Translations under genes and position numbers: made by a program
Notes under the pieces: generated by a model
Seen by the model: only the letters and a program-made list of their open reading frames with translations
What the model was told of the DNA's origin: nothing
Databases searched by the model: none
NCBI GenBank assembly: GCA_008933705.1
Contig: WBUN01000046.1
Location: forward strand, 1-38,915
Length of the DNA: 38,915 nt
Origin: Hyphomicrobiaceae bacterium
Lineage (GTDB): Bacteria; Pseudomonadota; Alphaproteobacteria; Rhizobiales; Hyphomicrobiaceae
Direction of reading: 5' to 3'
In this document: positions 1 through 7,025 of the stretch, in pieces
Layout: each line of letters starts with the position of its first letter
Numbering within the stretch: position 1 is the first letter of the stretch

Positions 1-266
1 CGATGACAACGGGATCTGGACGCAAGGCCGCACGCCACCCAGCCTTCAAGTGGGTGAACATCGTGCTCGGCAACATCAAGACCTCGATCGCCGGCACCTA
101 CCGCGCCATCCGCAAGAAGCACATGGTCCGCTACCTCGCCGAGTTTGAATGGCGCTTCAATCACCGCTTCGATCTCGCCGCCATGATCCCGGCCCTTGGC
201 CGCGCCGCCGTTCGCACACCGCCCGCCACCTACAGCTATCTCAAATGGGCTGACTATGGTGCGTAA
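1..266 (+). pseudogene. IS1595-type (ISXO2-like) transposase, C-terminal part, cut by window edge
   Basis: The reading frame is open from the left edge to TAA at 264-266 and encodes the last ~88 residues of an ISXO2-like transposase. The pattern HPAFKWVNIVLGNIKTSIAGT, then a Tyr/His-rich stretch (LAEFEWRFNHRFDL), is typical of the end of the DDE domain in IS1595-family enzymes: the final Asn-Lys-K region followed by EFxWRxNxR. The upstream part lies outside the window, so it cannot be said whether the element is intact. It borders a chain of gene remnants (280-700), which suggests it inserted into, or was captured with, decaying DNA. The family assignment is from memory of the conserved C-terminal pattern. 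Confidence 0.8.
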
Positions 267-279
267 TCGGGATACTCGT

Positions 280-470
280 TTAGCGGGTAGCCGACACCTT
301 GACCGGCAACCCGTACAGGGCGGCACGGCGCTCGATGTCGCGCCACGTATAATAGACAAGCTTGATCGGCTTGGTGGCGAAGGGAAGGTTGTTCATCTCC
401 TGCATGATGGACCGTACGCTGAAGGGGCGCCATCTGAAGCGTACCCGGCGCGCATCCGAACGCAGCGGAT
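280..470 (-). pseudogene. Remnant of DsbA-family / 2-hydroxychromene-2-carboxylate isomerase-like gene
   Basis: Reading leftward from about 470 to TAA at 280-282 gives a peptide containing RVRFRWRPFSVRSIMQEMNN, then KPIKLVYYTWRDIERRAALY and GLPVKV. This matches the internal segment of DsbA-fold isomerases of the 2-hydroxychromene-2-carboxylate isomerase type, where a KxxYxxRDIERxAxxYGLP block is conserved. The N-terminal thioredoxin-like start and the whole C-terminal helical region are missing. The frame ends a few codons after GLPVKV, about 14 bases from the transposase stop. I infer a gene truncated at both sides by transposon and recombinase activity. It is too short to be tracked as an ordinary ORF. 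Confidence 0.6.
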
Positions 471-700
471 CGGTACAGACAGAAGGTGGAGCAGGTTCAG
501 GCAGCCCTAAAGCGAGGGGACGCAGCGGGTTTGGAGGCCGTTGCGCTGGTGCGAGATGTCATTCGCTGCGTGCGAGTGATTACAACCGCCAAATGTCAGC
601 CGGTTGGCCTTGAGATCGCCGGCGACCTCGCGGCTCTCCTAAACCTGAACAAACAGGGTCCAAGCGGTATCGATGGTCGCGGGGGCATGCAGCAGCTTAT
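471..700 (+). pseudogene. Remnant of serine site-specific recombinase C-terminus
   Basis: In the frame that starts with GTG at 486 the peptide reads RKVEQVQAALKRGDAAGLEA, then a degenerate stretch, then PVGLEIAGDLAALLN. This corresponds to the C-terminal tail of large serine recombinases (resolvase/DNA-invertase superfamily), where RKVExLxAAL and the (V)GLEIxGDLAALL block close the protein. The catalytic resolvase domain is absent. The end is also degraded: a MVAGA peptide that often terminates such proteins appears in another frame at 673. Most likely a fragment left by an integrative element. It runs directly into the toxin-antitoxin pair. Confidence 0.55.
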
Positions 701-720
701 GCCGGAATGTTCCAGCTCGG

Positions 721-1065
721 GTGCGTCGGTCATCAGCGCGGCGAGGCTGCCCGTGTTGTTCTACCGCAGCGAAGCCGGTCCGCGAGTGGGTTCAGGAACT
801 CGATCCGCAGGATCGCAAGGCGATCGGGATCGATCTGCCGCGCGTGCAGGAACAGTGGCCCATCGGCATGCCGGTGTGCAGGAGCCTGGGGAAGGGCCTT
901 TGGGAGGTGCGGACGAATCTTCCAGGCACCCGCACCGCGCGGGTTCTGTTCTTTGTTCACGAGGACCGCATCGGTGTGGTGCACGGCTTCATCAAGAAGA
1001 CCCGCAAGACGCCCGAGGCCGACCTCGAGCTTGCGCGGAAGCGTATGAAGGAGGCGAAGCAATGA
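721..1065 (+). CDS. higB: HigB-type (Gp49-like, RelE superfamily) toxin, probable 5' frameshift
   Basis: The frame ending with TGA at 1063-1065 encodes PVREWVQELDPQDRKAIG, then a RelE-fold body (CRSLGKGLWEVRTNLP, RVLFFVHEDRIGVVHGFIKK, TRKTPEADLELARKR). This is the full core of the phage-derived Gp49-like / HigB toxin family, which act as ribosome-dependent mRNA interferases. The family normally starts with a (V)LFYRSEAGxxPVREW strand. Here VLFYRSEAG lies in a different frame (753-779) from PVREWV (about 778 on), so the first strand appears frameshifted. GTG 721 is a nominal in-frame start and gives an unrelated N-terminus. The toxin may therefore be inactive, while the antitoxin overlaps it by ATGA and is intact. 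A sequencing error of a few bases could also explain the shift. Confidence 0.7.
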   Translation: MRRSSARRGCPCCSTAAKPVREWVQELDPQDRKAIGIDLPRVQEQWPIGMPVCRSLGKGLWEVRTNLPGTRTARVLFFVHEDRIGVVHGFIKKTRKTPEADLELARKRMKEAKQ

Positions 1066-1352
1066 CTGCGAAGAAGAAGAAGCACTGGGGCTCGACCCTC
1101 GACGATTTCCTCAAGGAGGAGGGGATCTGCGAGGAGGCCAAGGCGCAGGTGGCCAAGGAGGTGATTGCCTGGCAGATCCAGCAGGCCATGAAGAAGGAGG
1201 GGCTGACCAAGAAGCGCATGGCCGAGCTGATGGAGACGAGCCGCACGCAAGTCGACCGGCTGCTCAACCCGCGGGATCACAATGTTACGCTGGCGACCCT
1301 GGAGAAGGCGGCCGCGATCGTGGGGCGGCAATTGCGGCTTGAGCTGGTGTAG
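1062..1352 (+). CDS. higA: HigA-type antitoxin, XRE-family helix-turn-helix protein
   Basis: A 96-residue protein starting at ATG 1062, overlapping the toxin stop (ATGA), which indicates translational coupling. The N-terminus is Lys-rich (MTAKKKKHWGSTLDDFLKEE). The C-terminal half is a Cro/CI-type helix-turn-helix: AWQIQQAMKKEGLTKKRMAE, LMETSRTQVDRLLNP, NVTLATLEKAAAIVGRQL. The toxin-first order is the HigBA arrangement. The expected role is to bind and neutralise the upstream toxin and autorepress the operon through the HTH. The gene is uninterrupted, in contrast to its toxin partner. Confidence 0.85.
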   Translation: MTAKKKKHWGSTLDDFLKEEGICEEAKAQVAKEVIAWQIQQAMKKEGLTKKRMAELMETSRTQVDRLLNPRDHNVTLATLEKAAAIVGRQLRLELV

Positions 1353-1416
1353 AATTGGATTCGGTTCGGGCGGGCTTGATGAAAGGCGCCCCCCACTTTT
1401 TAGGCGAATGGGTCGC

Positions 1417-2817
1417 TCAAGCGTCCTCGTTCCATGCCTTCTGCCACGCCGCGAATTCAGACGGTTTGATCTGGTAGCGCGCGAAGTTGCCTTCGTGCAG
1501 GGCAAGGAGTTCGGTCTCGGCCATCTCTGCGAACCGCCCGCGTTCAGCAGTTTCGATGTTCTTGGCTGTCCACGCGGCGACGTAAGCAGCGGCATCCTTC
1601 TTGTCCATGCGGCCGTGCACGACCTCGGCGACCAGCGCGCGCAACGCGGCTCGGTGTCGAAGGCGGAATGGATCGGGGTCGCCAAGCGACTGGCGCACCG
1701 CAGCGTAGCGGCTCGCCGAGCGCTCATAGCCCCAGATGAAGACGTCCTTGAGCAAATCGACCTGCTGCAGCTCATACACACCGAGCATTGCCTCGGTATA
1801 GGTCTGCTGCGGCACGTCTGCGAATGAGAGCGGGGAGAGGTTGTTCCTGATGAGTGGAATATTCGCAGCAAGCCGGGAGACGCGCTTGTTCACGTCGTCA
1901 AAGGCCTGGAGGCAGGGAAGCTGCACCATCACAAAGAAGCCCTGTTCGAACGGGTCCTTGATCGCCGCGGCGGTGGCGAGAATCTGGTCGAAGCATTCCT
2001 CGATGACCTGCGACGCTTCGAGCGGATGAAACACCGACCCTGTGATGCCGACGGCGGAGCGGCGAAGCCGCCCCGGCGCATCCGCGTCGGACAGCAGGTT
2101 GTTGGCCAGCATGCCGTGCAGGTTGAGAATCGTGTAGCGGTTGAAGCCGATCTCCTCCGCCTCGCTCACCAAGAATTCGATTGCGTCCTTGTGGTTGAGG
2201 ATCATCTGCGCTTCGAACTGATCCTTTCCCTCCGCCTGCCGACCGAGATCGAGCAGGCGCTTCGTATCGAGCAGCGAGTAGGTGTTGCCCTCGAGGCGGC
2301 TCGAGTTCCACGACAGGTCGATAAGAAGCCGGCTCAGGATTTGCTTCGCGTAAGTGCCCGCGGGTTGATCGCCAACTGGCGGAGTGCCGATCCCGCGCAG
2401 ATGATCGCGCTCGCGAGACGACAAATACGCCGTCTTGTTGGGCCGGTAAGTGTCGAGAAACTTGCGGTCGTAGCCGACGGGCCTACGCGCCGCCTCGGGC
2501 TGACGGACATAGGCCTGTATGGCCGCGCCTTGTTTGGAGAGCGGCACGAAGAGGCTGGCCTGATCATCGATCCGCGCTTGGCCAGCTATGACCCGCTCTT
2601 CACCAGGCATCTTGTTGCGGTAGCGTGCCCAACGCCGCTCGCCGCTCATGGCAAGCCGGTCTTTCGAGACTAGATGCTTGAGGCGGTGCTGCAGGGTCCG
2701 TCGCGGCATGGCCCTCTTCAGCGCAAGCTCGATCTGCTCGAGCGACGCACCGTCTGGGTGCTGGCGCACCGCGTCTTCGATCGCCTGAAGCTCATCCTCG
2801 GGTATTGGTTTCGCCAT
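1417..2817 (-). CDS. fic: Fic-family protein with winged-HTH N-terminus and non-canonical Fic motif
   Basis: A 466-residue protein. ATG at 2815-2817 is preferred over the upstream in-frame TTG at 2844, because that TTG lies inside an inverted repeat. Residues ~1-60 look like a winged helix (LEQIELALKRAMPRRTLQHR). Residues ~155-180 hold SSRLEGN, matching the (S/T)xxxE(G/N) inhibitory motif of class II Fic proteins (Glu176). The Fic core follows: LHGMLANNLL, then LQAFDDVNKRVSR at 303-315. Canonical Fic enzymes use HxFx(D/E)GN(G/K)RxxR for AMP transfer. Here the catalytic His is Gln304 and the Gly is Val309, while Asp308, Asn310, Arg312 and Arg315 remain. From memory, related proteins share a QPFEDVNKR version, so this is probably a subfamily trait rather than a mutation. 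Classical AMPylation is doubtful. The gene stands alone. Confidence 0.8.
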   Translation of the reverse strand: MAKPIPEDELQAIEDAVRQHPDGASLEQIELALKRAMPRRTLQHRLKHLVSKDRLAMSGERRWARYRNKMPGEERVIAGQARIDDQASLFVPLSKQGAAIQAYVRQPEAARRPVGYDRKFLDTYRPNKTAYLSSRERDHLRGIGTPPVGDQPAGTYAKQILSRLLIDLSWNSSRLEGNTYSLLDTKRLLDLGRQAEGKDQFEAQMILNHKDAIEFLVSEAEEIGFNRYTILNLHGMLANNLLSDADAPGRLRRSAVGITGSVFHPLEASQVIEECFDQILATAAAIKDPFEQGFFVMVQLPCLQAFDDVNKRVSRLAANIPLIRNNLSPLSFADVPQQTYTEAMLGVYELQQVDLLKDVFIWGYERSASRYAAVRQSLGDPDPFRLRHRAALRALVAEVVHGRMDKKDAAAYVAAWTAKNIETAERGRFAEMAETELLALHEGNFARYQIKPSEFAAWQKAWNEDA

Positions 2818-2846
2818 AATTGCGCATAGATCCCCTATGCGCAATT
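2818..2846 (-). promoter_or_regulatory. Perfect inverted repeat abutting the fic start (candidate operator)
   Basis: Arms AATTGCGCATA (2818-2828) and TATGCGCAATT (2836-2846) are perfect 11-base complements around a 7-base centre. The left arm touches the ATG of the fic gene on the minus strand, so a protein bound here would block transcription start or translation. The half-site GCGCATA recurs in the second repeat upstream. Because the Fic protein has its own N-terminal winged-helix region, autoregulation is plausible but inferred. Confidence 0.55.
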
Positions 2847-2891
2847 AAAGCGCGTCTATAGACAGTTAGCAAGGCTTATACGCAAGCAAAT

Positions 2892-2918
2892 GCGGCGCAT
2901 GGAGGCTCTATGCGCCGC
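2892..2918 (-). promoter_or_regulatory. Second inverted repeat upstream of fic, sharing the GCGCAT core
   Basis: Arms GCGGCGCAT (2892-2900) and ATGCGCCGC (2910-2918) are perfect 9-base complements with a 9-base centre. The right side also contains TATGCGC, the half-site of the start-proximal repeat 46 bases away. No T-run follows on either strand, so an operator is a better reading than a terminator. Confidence 0.4.
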
Positions 2919-2919
2919 T

Positions 2920-3501
2920 TAATCAGCTAAGAACAAGTATCTTGATCAGCCCAAAGGCCATGTGCCGTGATGAGTGTACACACGGGTGAGAGGTATGGTC
3001 TCCCCCGTGATTCTGCTCGTCGCGCCCCTTCTGACCGCCCGCTTCCATGGATGTCGCCTTGCTCCGCACCTGCTCGTTGGCCTGTTGGCGCGGAGCCCAC
3101 GGCAATCCGCGGAAACGGAACGGAGGGTTTGCACTGCCACGAAGCCCGGGTCCAAGAGCAGTAACCTGCGCCGCTGTGCGATATGTTCCTGCCCACCTGT
3201 GGACGTTGATGCAGGCAACCCCTCACATGGCCTCGGCACGAACCCAAAGATTGGTTGGGCATCAGCACATCCACAGCTGGCGGGTCGCAGCGGCCGCATC
3301 CTGTATGTTGCTCCTTGGACTGGCTGCGGCACTTTCCGCGACGATCAGCCGACCCGCCGTGGCAGTGCACATCTTTGAACCCCTGCGTCCGCGGTGAGCG
3401 GTGCTACCAGGATCTTATCGAGGTTTGGGAGAGCCGGTCGTTGATTTTCCAGCATCCTGGCAGATCACTCTGCAGCCAGGGTGGCGAGGAAGTACAATGA
3501 T
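2920..3501. other. Intergenic stretch without a recognisable gene
   Basis: Several overlapping open frames of up to 147 codons exist on both strands, but none shows a recognisable domain, a convincing ribosome-binding site or one clearly favoured frame. The DNA is slightly less GC-biased at third positions than neighbouring genes. It may be decayed mobile DNA between the Fic gene and the two-component system. I see no tRNA, terminator or repeat in it. Confidence 0.4.
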
Positions 3502-4875
3502 TTAGGGCGCCCAACCCGATTGGTATTGCCACGCAGTCGCCGCTGGAAGCAACACGTCGACGCGCACGCCACCCGCGGCGCCTGCCAAGAGTACAAGACT
3601 TCCGCCGTGCAACTGCGCAAGGTCCTTCGCAATCGTAAGCCCAATGCCTGTTCCCGGGACGGCTCGGTCGAGACGAGTCCCGTGAAGCAGAACGTCGTCA
3701 AGCTGCTCCGGCGGAATGCCCGGTCCGTCATCGTCAACCGAAACGAGAATTGTGTCGGCCGTTCCCGCAATCGCGATTCTCACCCGGCTTTTCGCCCATT
3801 TCCGGGCGTTGTCGAGAAGATTGCCGAAAAGATCCTCCAGATCGCGCGCATCAACCGGCGCTTCGACGTTTCCGTCCCGTACCGTGAGAGTCCACTCAAG
3901 CTCAGCACCCCGTGGCAGCCGCTTCATCACGCTGATGAGGCGCTCGAGCAGCGGCTTCAGCGGCGAGCTCGCGCCGACCGCCTTGCGCGGTCCGACAGCC
4001 CGCACCGCCGCGAGTATTCGGACGACCTGCGCATTCATGGACTCGATCTCGCGCTCGATGGCATCCGCCGATGCTGCGTTGCCTTTCTCCCTGATCGTGC
4101 GGGCCTCGGCTCCGAGCATGGCCAGCGGCGTCTTCAGCCCATGGCCGAGCTTGCCGGCATTGGCCCGGGCGCGCTCTAGCTCGCTCGCCTGTGTCGCAAG
4201 CAGCCCGTTGAGATCCTCGATGAGTCCCGAAAGCTCTGTTGGATAGGGCCCCTCGAGGCGCTGCGTCCGGCCCTGCCGCAGCCGGCCCAGCTGGCTCCGC
4301 AAGGTGTTGAGCGGCGCAAGACCCGCCCCAACCTGGAGCCACGATGCTGCGGCCAGGAGAACACCGAGAACAGCGAGTGACAGGGCAACCACCAGCGCGA
4401 ACTCGCCTCGTGCCTCGTCGACGATCTTGCTGTCCCCAGCAACCGCCAAGCGCAGCGGGCGGTCCTGAAGCAGGACCGTGCGCTCAATCAGCACCACCTT
4501 CTGACCCGATGGCCCGGCCGACTCACTTTCCAGCAGCACTCCTGGTGCAGACGTCGCCGGCCGGAGCGCCAGGCTGTCGTCCCAGAGCGATCGAGACCTG
4601 AGGGCGACGCGCCCTGCGTCAATCACTTGCCAGTAGAGACCAGAAAGTGGTCGCTGGAATGCAGGATCGGAAAGCTCGTGCCGAAGCGAGATGGCGCCGG
4701 CCTCATCAATCTGGATGACGGCCGCTAGCTGCAACAGATGATCGTCGAGCTCCTTCACGTAGCGCCGATGAACATGCGCACCGAAGATCGCAACTAGAAC
4801 AACGCCGGCGATCGCGAGCGCCGCGCTTACGCCGAGGACTGCGCCCAGCAGAAGGCGAAGGCGCAGTGACCTCAT
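3502..4875 (-). CDS. Membrane sensor histidine kinase (PhoQ/QseC-like)
   Basis: A 457-residue inner-membrane kinase. Transmembrane helix 1 lies at ~8-33, a periplasmic sensor domain at ~34-158 and transmembrane helix 2 at ~159-182, followed by a HAMP-like linker. The phosphoacceptor motif is GKLGHGLKTPLAML (His245). The HATPase domain has the N-box FGNLLDNARKWA, the G1 box VDDDGPGIPP and the G2 box GTGIGLTIAKDL. The HGLKTPL form of the H-box, with Gly/Leu where many kinases have Glu/Leu-Arg, is the PhoQ-like pattern. It overlaps the response-regulator gene by 4 bases (ATGA), so the pair is translationally coupled. The signal is not evident from sequence; linked PepSY and cytochrome b genes suggest an envelope or redox cue. 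Confidence 0.9.
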   Translation of the reverse strand: MRSLRLRLLLGAVLGVSAALAIAGVVLVAIFGAHVHRRYVKELDDHLLQLAAVIQIDEAGAISLRHELSDPAFQRPLSGLYWQVIDAGRVALRSRSLWDDSLALRPATSAPGVLLESESAGPSGQKVVLIERTVLLQDRPLRLAVAGDSKIVDEARGEFALVVALSLAVLGVLLAAASWLQVGAGLAPLNTLRSQLGRLRQGRTQRLEGPYPTELSGLIEDLNGLLATQASELERARANAGKLGHGLKTPLAMLGAEARTIREKGNAASADAIEREIESMNAQVVRILAAVRAVGPRKAVGASSPLKPLLERLISVMKRLPRGAELEWTLTVRDGNVEAPVDARDLEDLFGNLLDNARKWAKSRVRIAIAGTADTILVSVDDDGPGIPPEQLDDVLLHGTRLDRAVPGTGIGLTIAKDLAQLHGGSLVLLAGAAGGVRVDVLLPAATAWQYQSGWAP

Positions 4876-5546
4876 GGCGCCCCCTCGTCAAGCTCGCCCG
4901 TATAGTATCCGTAGCCGCGCCGGGTCTTGACCGCATCAGCTCCGAGCTTGCGCCGCAGCCGGCCGATCAGCACTTCGATGGCATTGCTCTCCCGCTCGAA
5001 ATCCTGGCTGTAGACGTGCTCGGTCAGCTCGATCTGCGAGACCGCCCGGCCCGCGTGATGCATGAGGTAGTGCAGGAGACGGTATTCCAGAGGCGACAGA
5101 TCGACGGGGGTACCGGCTTTGGTGACGCGGCTGTGGCGCGTGTCGAGGAGGATCTCGCCCACTTCCAGCATCGCGCTCGAGTGTTTGGTCTGCCGCCTCA
5201 GCAGCGCCCGGACACGCGCAAGAAGCTCCTCCATGCGAAACGGCTTGGTGAGGTAGTCGTCGGCACCGATATCGATCGCCTCCACCTTCTCGGACCAACT
5301 GTCGCGCGCCGTCAGTACCAGCACCGGCATGGTGCGCTGGTTCGCCCGCCAGCGCTTGAGCACCTGAACGCCATCAAGCTTCGGCAGCCCAAGATCGAGG
5401 ATGATGAGATCGTAGTCCTCGGTATCCCCCAGAAACCAGGCGTGCTCACCGTTCCCCGCCTCCTCGACGACATGCCCCGCCCCCGCCAGAGCCTTCGCCA
5501 GGTCCGTTGCAAGCTTCCGTTCGTCCTCGACCACCAGAATGCGCAT
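4872..5546 (-). CDS. OmpR/PhoP-family response regulator
   Basis: A 224-residue two-domain regulator. The receiver domain (1-~118) has the acidic pocket VVEDE, phosphoacceptor Asp51 in IILDLGLPKLDG, the LTA switch Thr and Lys101 in DDYLTKPF. The C-terminal winged helix (~130-220) includes VDLSPLEYRLLHYLMHHAGR, IELTEHVYSQDFERESNAIE and VLIGRLRRKLG, ending with the wing RRGYGYY. It is the cognate partner of the overlapping histidine kinase and is cotranscribed with an upstream PepSY gene (12-base gap). By position it likely controls the divergent PepSY/cytochrome b561 pair and its own operon; see the tandem repeats at 5912-5944. Confidence 0.93.
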   Translation of the reverse strand: MRILVVEDERKLATDLAKALAGAGHVVEEAGNGEHAWFLGDTEDYDLIILDLGLPKLDGVQVLKRWRANQRTMPVLVLTARDSWSEKVEAIDIGADDYLTKPFRMEELLARVRALLRRQTKHSSAMLEVGEILLDTRHSRVTKAGTPVDLSPLEYRLLHYLMHHAGRAVSQIELTEHVYSQDFERESNAIEVLIGRLRRKLGADAVKTRRGYGYYTGELDEGAP

Positions 5547-5558
5547 GGGCCTGTCCGC

Positions 5559-5876
5559 TCACTCCTCCCGCATCAACGCCCCCGTACGGGCATCGATCTT
5601 GAGTTCGTGGTACCGACCATCGGGCCGCAGCACCTTGATCTCGTACACATAGGCACCGCGCTTCTGCTCGATCTCGATCTCGATGATGCGCCCCCCTAGG
5701 CTCGCTTCGTTGCGCTTGAGGATCTCCTCCAGCGCCAGGATTTCCCCGCGCTCGACCAGCGCGCGGACCCGCTCGGCATTCAGACCGTCGGCAGCTGCGG
5801 GCGCGGCGGCCAGGATGGCAAAGGCGACGATGGCGATAACAGCGCGCCTCATGCGGGCTCGGCGTGAAAAGGACAT
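5559..5876 (-). CDS. Exported PepSY-domain protein
   Basis: A 105-residue protein, taking the ATG at 5874-5876; a GTG at 5900 and an ATG at about 5852 are alternatives, and no start has a strong ribosome-binding site. The N-terminus has an Arg-rich start and a hydrophobic core (AVIAIVAFAILAAAPAAADG), a typical Sec signal peptide cleaved near AAA-DG. The mature part is a PepSY unit: RVRALVERGEILALEEILKR, then IIEIEIEQKRGAYVYEIKVL and DGRYHELKIDARTGALM. PepSY domains are periplasmic modules linked to protease inhibition and redox/iron membrane systems. It is the first gene of the response regulator/kinase operon, with a second PepSY gene diverging from it. Confidence 0.85.
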   Translation of the reverse strand: MSFSRRARMRRAVIAIVAFAILAAAPAAADGLNAERVRALVERGEILALEEILKRNEASLGGRIIEIEIEQKRGAYVYEIKVLRPDGRYHELKIDARTGALMREE

Positions 5877-5911
5877 AGGAAGAACTATCGCCGGGCGCAC
5901 ATGACAAACAG

Positions 5912-5944
5912 CTGACGCTGCCCCTCAGCCGGACCTCAGGTCGG
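5912..5944. promoter_or_regulatory. Tandem 11-base direct repeats between divergent PepSY genes (candidate OmpR-type box)
   Basis: CCTCAG occurs at 5923-5928 and again at 5934-5939, exactly 11 bases apart, preceded at the same spacing by CTGACG (5912-5917). Direct repeats spaced by about one helical turn are how OmpR/PhoP-family dimers bind. They lie between the two PepSY operons, next to the gene for such a regulator. The assignment is inference. Confidence 0.35.
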
Positions 5945-5994
5945 CTCCCCTATGGTGCGCTCCATAACGTTCACACACTAGAGAGGAGCACACC

Positions 5995-6321
5995 ATGTTC
6001 AAGAACACCGTGATAATCGCTGCCGCCCTTGCCCTGCTGGCCAGCCCGGCCCTCGCCTCAAGCGACGACCGCGCCGAATCGGAGGCGCGCTACGAGTTGG
6101 CCTCGGGCCGTGACGGCCGCTGCACCGCCCGTCCGGACGCCGAATGGCTCTCGGTCGATCAGCTGACCCAGAAGCTTAAGGACCAGGGCTATACGGTCCG
6201 CAAGGTCGAGCGGAGCCATGGCTGCTACGAGGTCAAGGCGACCGACGCCAAGGGCGTCCGCGTCGAGATCCACGTCGACCCGGCCACGGCCGAAATCATC
6301 AGCCGCGAAGGCCGGAGCTGA
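5995..6321 (+). CDS. Exported PepSY-domain protein (PepSY_2 type)
   Basis: A 108-residue protein with a good ribosome-binding site (GAGAGGAG, 10-15 bases before ATG 5995). The signal peptide MFKNTVIIAAALALLASPALA is followed by a mature domain with a conserved Cys pair (RDGRCTARP ... SHGCYEVKATD). The PepSY core is EWLSVDQLTQKLKDQGYTVR, then VRVEIHVDPATAEII. Similar proteins are common beside cytochrome b561 genes. Its stop overlaps the start of the next gene (TGATG), so it is coupled to the cytochrome. A periplasmic partner or modulator of the b-type cytochrome is a reasonable guess from the pairing, not a demonstrated role. Confidence 0.87.
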   Translation: MFKNTVIIAAALALLASPALASSDDRAESEARYELASGRDGRCTARPDAEWLSVDQLTQKLKDQGYTVRKVERSHGCYEVKATDAKGVRVEIHVDPATAEIISREGRS

Positions 6322-6881
6322 TGCCCGCGACAGCAGAACGCGAGATGGGAGCCGGCCGCGCTGAGCGGCCGGCAACCGTCGAGGTCTGGGACCCCTTCAT
6401 CCGCATCTTTCACTGGTCCCTCGTCGTCCTCTTCGCTCTCGCGTGGGTAACCGAGGACCTGCAGTGGCTCCACCAGCCCGTGGGCTACGCCATCCTGGGG
6501 CTCGTTGTCCTGCGCGTTGTCTGGGGCTTTGTCGGATCTCGGCATGCCCGGTTTGCGGACTTCGTGCGATCTCCATCGGTGACTCTCGCCTACGCCCGCG
6601 ACCTCATCGCAGGCAGGGCCCCGCACTTCCACAGCCATAATCCGCTGGCCGCGGTGATGATCCTGTCCCTTCTCGCCATGCTCATCGCAACGGCAGCCAG
6701 CGGGTGGATGATGACCCTGGACGCCTATCGCTCGGCGGAGTGGCTCGAAGATTTCCACGAGGGCCTTGCCTCAGTCACGCTGGCGCTGGTCGGCCTCCAC
6801 GTCCTGGCTGTCGCGATCATGACCGTGGTGCATGGCGAAAACCTAGTGCTGGCGATGATCACGGGCCGGAAGAGGATGTAG
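6321..6881 (+). CDS. Cytochrome b561-family di-haem membrane protein
   Basis: A 186-residue protein (ATG 6321; ATG 6345 is possible). Four hydrophobic helices are visible: HWSLVVLFALAWV, GYAILGLVVLRVVWGFVG, PLAAVMILSLLAMLIATAAS and GLASVTLALVGLHVLAVAIM. Candidate haem-ligand His residues occur in FHWS, HSHNPLA, DFHEG and GLHV, the usual positions for Ni/Fe-hydrogenase- or b561-type cytochromes. WDPFIRIFHW is the family's characteristic N-terminal block. It likely transfers electrons between the quinone pool and a periplasmic partner. It is translationally coupled to the PepSY gene. Confidence 0.9.
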   Translation: MPATAEREMGAGRAERPATVEVWDPFIRIFHWSLVVLFALAWVTEDLQWLHQPVGYAILGLVVLRVVWGFVGSRHARFADFVRSPSVTLAYARDLIAGRAPHFHSHNPLAAVMILSLLAMLIATAASGWMMTLDAYRSAEWLEDFHEGLASVTLALVGLHVLAVAIMTVVHGENLVLAMITGRKRM

Positions 6882-7025
6882 GGCGCCCTCCCGGCACGAG
6901 ACCTGATCGCCGGGATAGCGGGGTTGGTGGCCGGAGCCATGTCGATGGCCGCAGGCGAATATGGGTCTGCCAGCTCCCAGGCGGGTACCGAGGAAGCCGA
7001 TATGACCCGCGAGCGCCGAGAGCTT
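6882..7025 (+). pseudogene. Fragment of VIT/CCC1-family iron/manganese transporter
   Basis: The frame directly after the cytochrome gene encodes [20 protein letters not shown], then [23 protein letters not shown]. This is the highly conserved first part of VIT1/CCC1 transporters ([20 protein letters not shown], then (D)xExADxxRERxEL). The start helix and everything after RERREL are missing. From about 7025 the plus-strand reading becomes the antisense of a CDF gene fragment. So the sequence is an internal fragment joined to a second truncated gene by recombination. Confidence 0.7.

Noticed and set aside
2927-3370. A 147-codon minus-strand frame in the intergenic stretch
   Set aside because: No domain, no ribosome-binding site and competing frames on the other strand; considered as a possible transposase remnant but nothing aligned.
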